From VAXT01 sp963698015 (GTDB lineage: Bacteria > Actinomycetota > Thermoleophilia > Gaiellales > Gaiellaceae): 64,000 bases of DNA. Shown here piece by piece: positions 62,152-64,000 of this stretch. Position 1 is the stretch's first letter. Every line of letters begins with the position of its first letter. The translations under genes and the position numbers were made by a program. The stretch lies in assembly GCA_963698015.1 (NCBI GenBank), contig OY969109.1, positions 2,046,001 through 2,110,000 of the forward strand. Direction: 5' to 3'. The notes under the pieces were generated by a model. It was given only the letters and a program-made list of their open reading frames with translations, did not search any database and had not been told where the DNA came from.

Positions 62152-64000
62152 ATGAGGGGGACTCGGGGAGGGCTCTTGGCGCTGGCGCTGGGGCTGGCGG
62201 TGCTCGCGGTCGTCGGCAACGGTGGCGCGAAGACAGCCGCCCCGGATCTGCCTGCTCCTCGATCCGATCGGCGCCTTCGACGACCCGACCTTCGTGACTT
62301 CGCCGCCGGGCGATCAAACGCGGCTCTTCGTCGTCCAGCAGGGCGGCATCATCAAGCTCGTCAAGTCGACCGGCACGACGACGTTCATGACCGTTCCGAA
62401 TGTCCAGTCCGGCGGGGAGCGCGGCCTGCTCTCGATGGCCGTCGCGCCCGACTACGCGACGAGCGGCCTCTTCTACGTCTACTACACGCGGAACGGCGAC
62501 GGCGCGATTCAGGTGGACGAGTTCCATCGCGACGCGTCCGATCCGGACCTGGGCGACCCGAGCACACGCCGCGCCGTCATCACCGTTCTCCATCCGAGGA
62601 GTCGAACCACAACGGCGGACAGCTGCAGTTCGGCCCCGACGGGATGCTCTACATGGGCACCGGGGACGGCGGAGGTGGCGGCGACCCGGACCGCACGGGC
62701 CAGGACCTCCGGGAGCTGCTGGGCAAGATCATCCGCATCGACCCTCGCCAGGACGGCGCGAATCCGTACACGGTGCCGGCCAACAACCCGTTCGTGAACC
62801 AGGCGCCGTGGAAGCCTGAGATCTGGTCGTACGGGGTGCGCAACCCGTGGCGCTACTCGTTCGACCGTGTGACCGGCGATTTCACGCTCGGCGACGTGGG
62901 TCAAGACACTTGGGAGGAGATCGACTACCGCCCGATCAACGTGGGGTGGGGGCGAGGCGTGAACTTCGGCTGGAGCTGCATGGAGGGGCGTCATCTGTAC
63001 GGGAACTGCCCCGAGCCGTCGAACCACACGCCGCCCGTGTTCGAGTACCAGCATGGCGGCAGCCCATTTCGATGCTCGATCACGGGCGGTTACGTGGGCC
63101 GTGATCAGGAGGTTCCGAGCCTGTTCGGCCGGTACGTCTACGCGGACTACTGCAGCGGCCAGATCTGGTCGAACCTGCTCGGGATCCCGGACGCGACCGG
63201 CAATCGCGAGGAGACGGACATCCCGATGGACTCGCCGACCTCCTTCGGCGAGGACTCCTGCGGCCACATGTACGTCATGGGCCAGGGCAGCGGGGACAAC
63301 GTGTTCCGGATTGCACAGCAGGATCCGCCCGGGCAGTTCTGCATCCCGCAGTACGACCTGCCCGTTCTGACCGCCGAGGTCAGCGACCAGCCGCCCAACA
63401 CAATCCATCTGCTCTACAACGGTCAGGAGCTCGACGGCCAGACGTTGCCGCAGGGCGCGTACACGCTCGAGCTCGACGACAACTCGGCGGTGCACAACTT
63501 CCACCTCGTGGGAGGCGCCGTCTCGTGTGTGCCCGTGACGACTTGCGCGTCGGGCGTGCAAGGCACGGGACATCAGACGTGGACGGTGAACTTCACGACC
63601 GGCGGCGGGGACGTCACGTATCAATGCGACGTTCACTTCCAGACGATGACTGGCACCTTCAGCATCGGCGGGCCGCCGCCGCCGCCGCCTCCGCCTCCGC
63701 CTCCACCGCCGCCGCCTCCACCGCCTCCACCTCCTCCACCTCCACCGCCTCCACCTCCACCACCTCCACCTCCGCCTCCGCCTCCGCCTCCACCACCGCC
63801 GCCACCTCCACCGCCGCCGCCTCCACCGCCTCCACCTCCACCACCTCCACCTCCACCACCGCCACCTCCGCCTCCGCCTCCGCCTCCACCACCGCCGCCA
63901 CCTCCACCTCCACCACCACCGCCACCTCCGCCTCCTCCACCTCCGCCACCTCCGCCTCCGCCACCTCCTCCACCTCCTCCACCACCACCACCGCCAAGGA
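62152..64000 (+). CDS. Secreted PQQ sugar-dehydrogenase-like protein with cupredoxin-like domain and poly-proline tract; 3' partial, homology frameshifted twice
   Basis: From ATG 62152 frame 1 is open to the window end (616 codons). It encodes a signal peptide (GLLALALGLAVLAVVGNGG) and, from about 62599, a sugar-dehydrogenase propeller (ESNHNGGQLQFGPDG, GTGDGGGGGDPDRTGQ, VRNPWRYSFD, DVGQDTWEEIDY). Between about 62250 and 62596 the homologous sequence (GAFDDPTFVTSPPGD, GGERGLLSMAVAPDY) is in frame 2 instead. A cupredoxin-like domain follows (about 410-505: HNFHLVGG, YQCDVHFQTMTGTF), then 108 prolines (63673-63996). By analogy with the other proline-tract proteins, a PASTA domain may lie beyond the edge. 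Confidence 0.78.
   Translation, partial: MRGTRGGLLALALGLAVLAVVGNGGAKTAAPDLPAPRSDRRLRRPDLRDFAAGRSNAALRRPAGRHHQARQVDRHDDVHDRSECPVRRGARPALDGRRARLRDERPLLRLLHAERRRRDSGGRVPSRRVRSGPGRPEHTPRRHHRSPSEESNHNGGQLQFGPDGMLYMGTGDGGGGGDPDRTGQDLRELLGKIIRIDPRQDGANPYTVPANNPFVNQAPWKPEIWSYGVRNPWRYSFDRVTGDFTLGDVGQDTWEEIDYRPINVGWGRGVNFGWSCMEGRHLYGNCPEPSNHTPPVFEYQHGGSPFRCSITGGYVGRDQEVPSLFGRYVYADYCSGQIWSNLLGIPDATGNREETDIPMDSPTSFGEDSCGHMYVMGQGSGDNVFRIAQQDPPGQFCIPQYDLPVLTAEVSDQPPNTIHLLYNGQELDGQTLPQGAYTLELDDNSAVHNFHLVGGAVSCVPVTTCASGVQGTGHQTWTVNFTTGGGDVTYQCDVHFQTMTGTFSIGGPPPPPPPPPPPPPPPPPPPPPPPPPPPPPPPPPPPPPPPPPPPPPPPPPPPPPPPPPPPPPPPPPPPPPPPPPPPPPPPPPPPPPPPPPPPPPPPPPPPPPPPPPPPPR

Overview
The window is a piece of a high-GC actinobacterial chromosome. 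GTG starts, 1-10 bp start/stop overlaps and leaderless-looking promoters are frequent. PASTA-tailed secreted proteins, a collagen-like protein, a BTAD regulator and fused hydrolase-cyclase proteins fit the class Thermoleophilia (Gaiellales or Solirubrobacterales). That placement is an inference from gene content; no rRNA is present. The only RNA genes seen are one tRNA-Val(GAC) and one cobalamin riboswitch.

Layout. 1-1.4 kb: end of a YbdK-like carboxylate-amine ligase and a small DUF1844-like protein. 1.4-6.5 kb (minus): a branched-chain amino-acid-type ABC operon with a fused permease-ATPase (LivM-LivG), LivH, a LivK-like binding protein and an unknown membrane-anchored protein. 6.5-18.9 kb: five consecutive secreted proteins (three of a probable beta-propeller family, two subtilases), each ending in 40 to 113 consecutive prolines and one cysteine-containing PASTA domain. 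A sixth protein with the same proline tract is cut by the right edge. 19-26.2 kb: proton-pumping pyrophosphatase, two APC permeases with UspA tails (KimA-like) and two RCK/TrkA proteins, which look like an ion-homeostasis (probably potassium) cluster. 26.2-28.4 kb: a PQQ-type sugar dehydrogenase, then a minus-strand group of small genes including VanZ.

28.4-33.4 kb is the most interesting unit. A cobalamin riboswitch precedes six overlapping genes: two secreted DUF4430 (transcobalamin beta-domain-like) proteins, EcfT, a double ECF ATPase, a CbrT-like EcfS and a secreted alpha/alpha-barrel repeat protein resembling the alpha domain of intrinsic factor and transcobalamin. It reads as a B12 importer with split, bacterial transcobalamin-like capture proteins.

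33.4-38.7 kb: CinA-like protein, cupin, alpha/beta-hydrolase lipoprotein, PadR regulator with a visible operator plus its membrane partner, and a PcrA/UvrD helicase. 39-44.1 kb: a collagen-like surface protein and two membrane proteins. 44.2-49.5 kb lies between tRNA-Val and a 43-bp copy of its 3' end, suggesting an integrated element carrying a very large BTAD regulator fused to an extracellular peptide-binding module. 50-55.6 kb: accessory membrane and secreted proteins, a cupin, a squalene-cyclase-like protein, a hydrolase-cyclase fusion and a frameshifted secreted gene. 55.7-62.1 kb: holin-like protein, infA with an apparent AUC start, cspA, a channel-like protein, a proline-racemase-family enzyme with an unusual active-site pair, LysE exporter, beta-lactamase-fold protein, MFS transporter and a Rieske oxygenase. 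62.15 kb to the end: a PQQ-dehydrogenase/cupredoxin/poly-proline protein whose homology changes frame twice.
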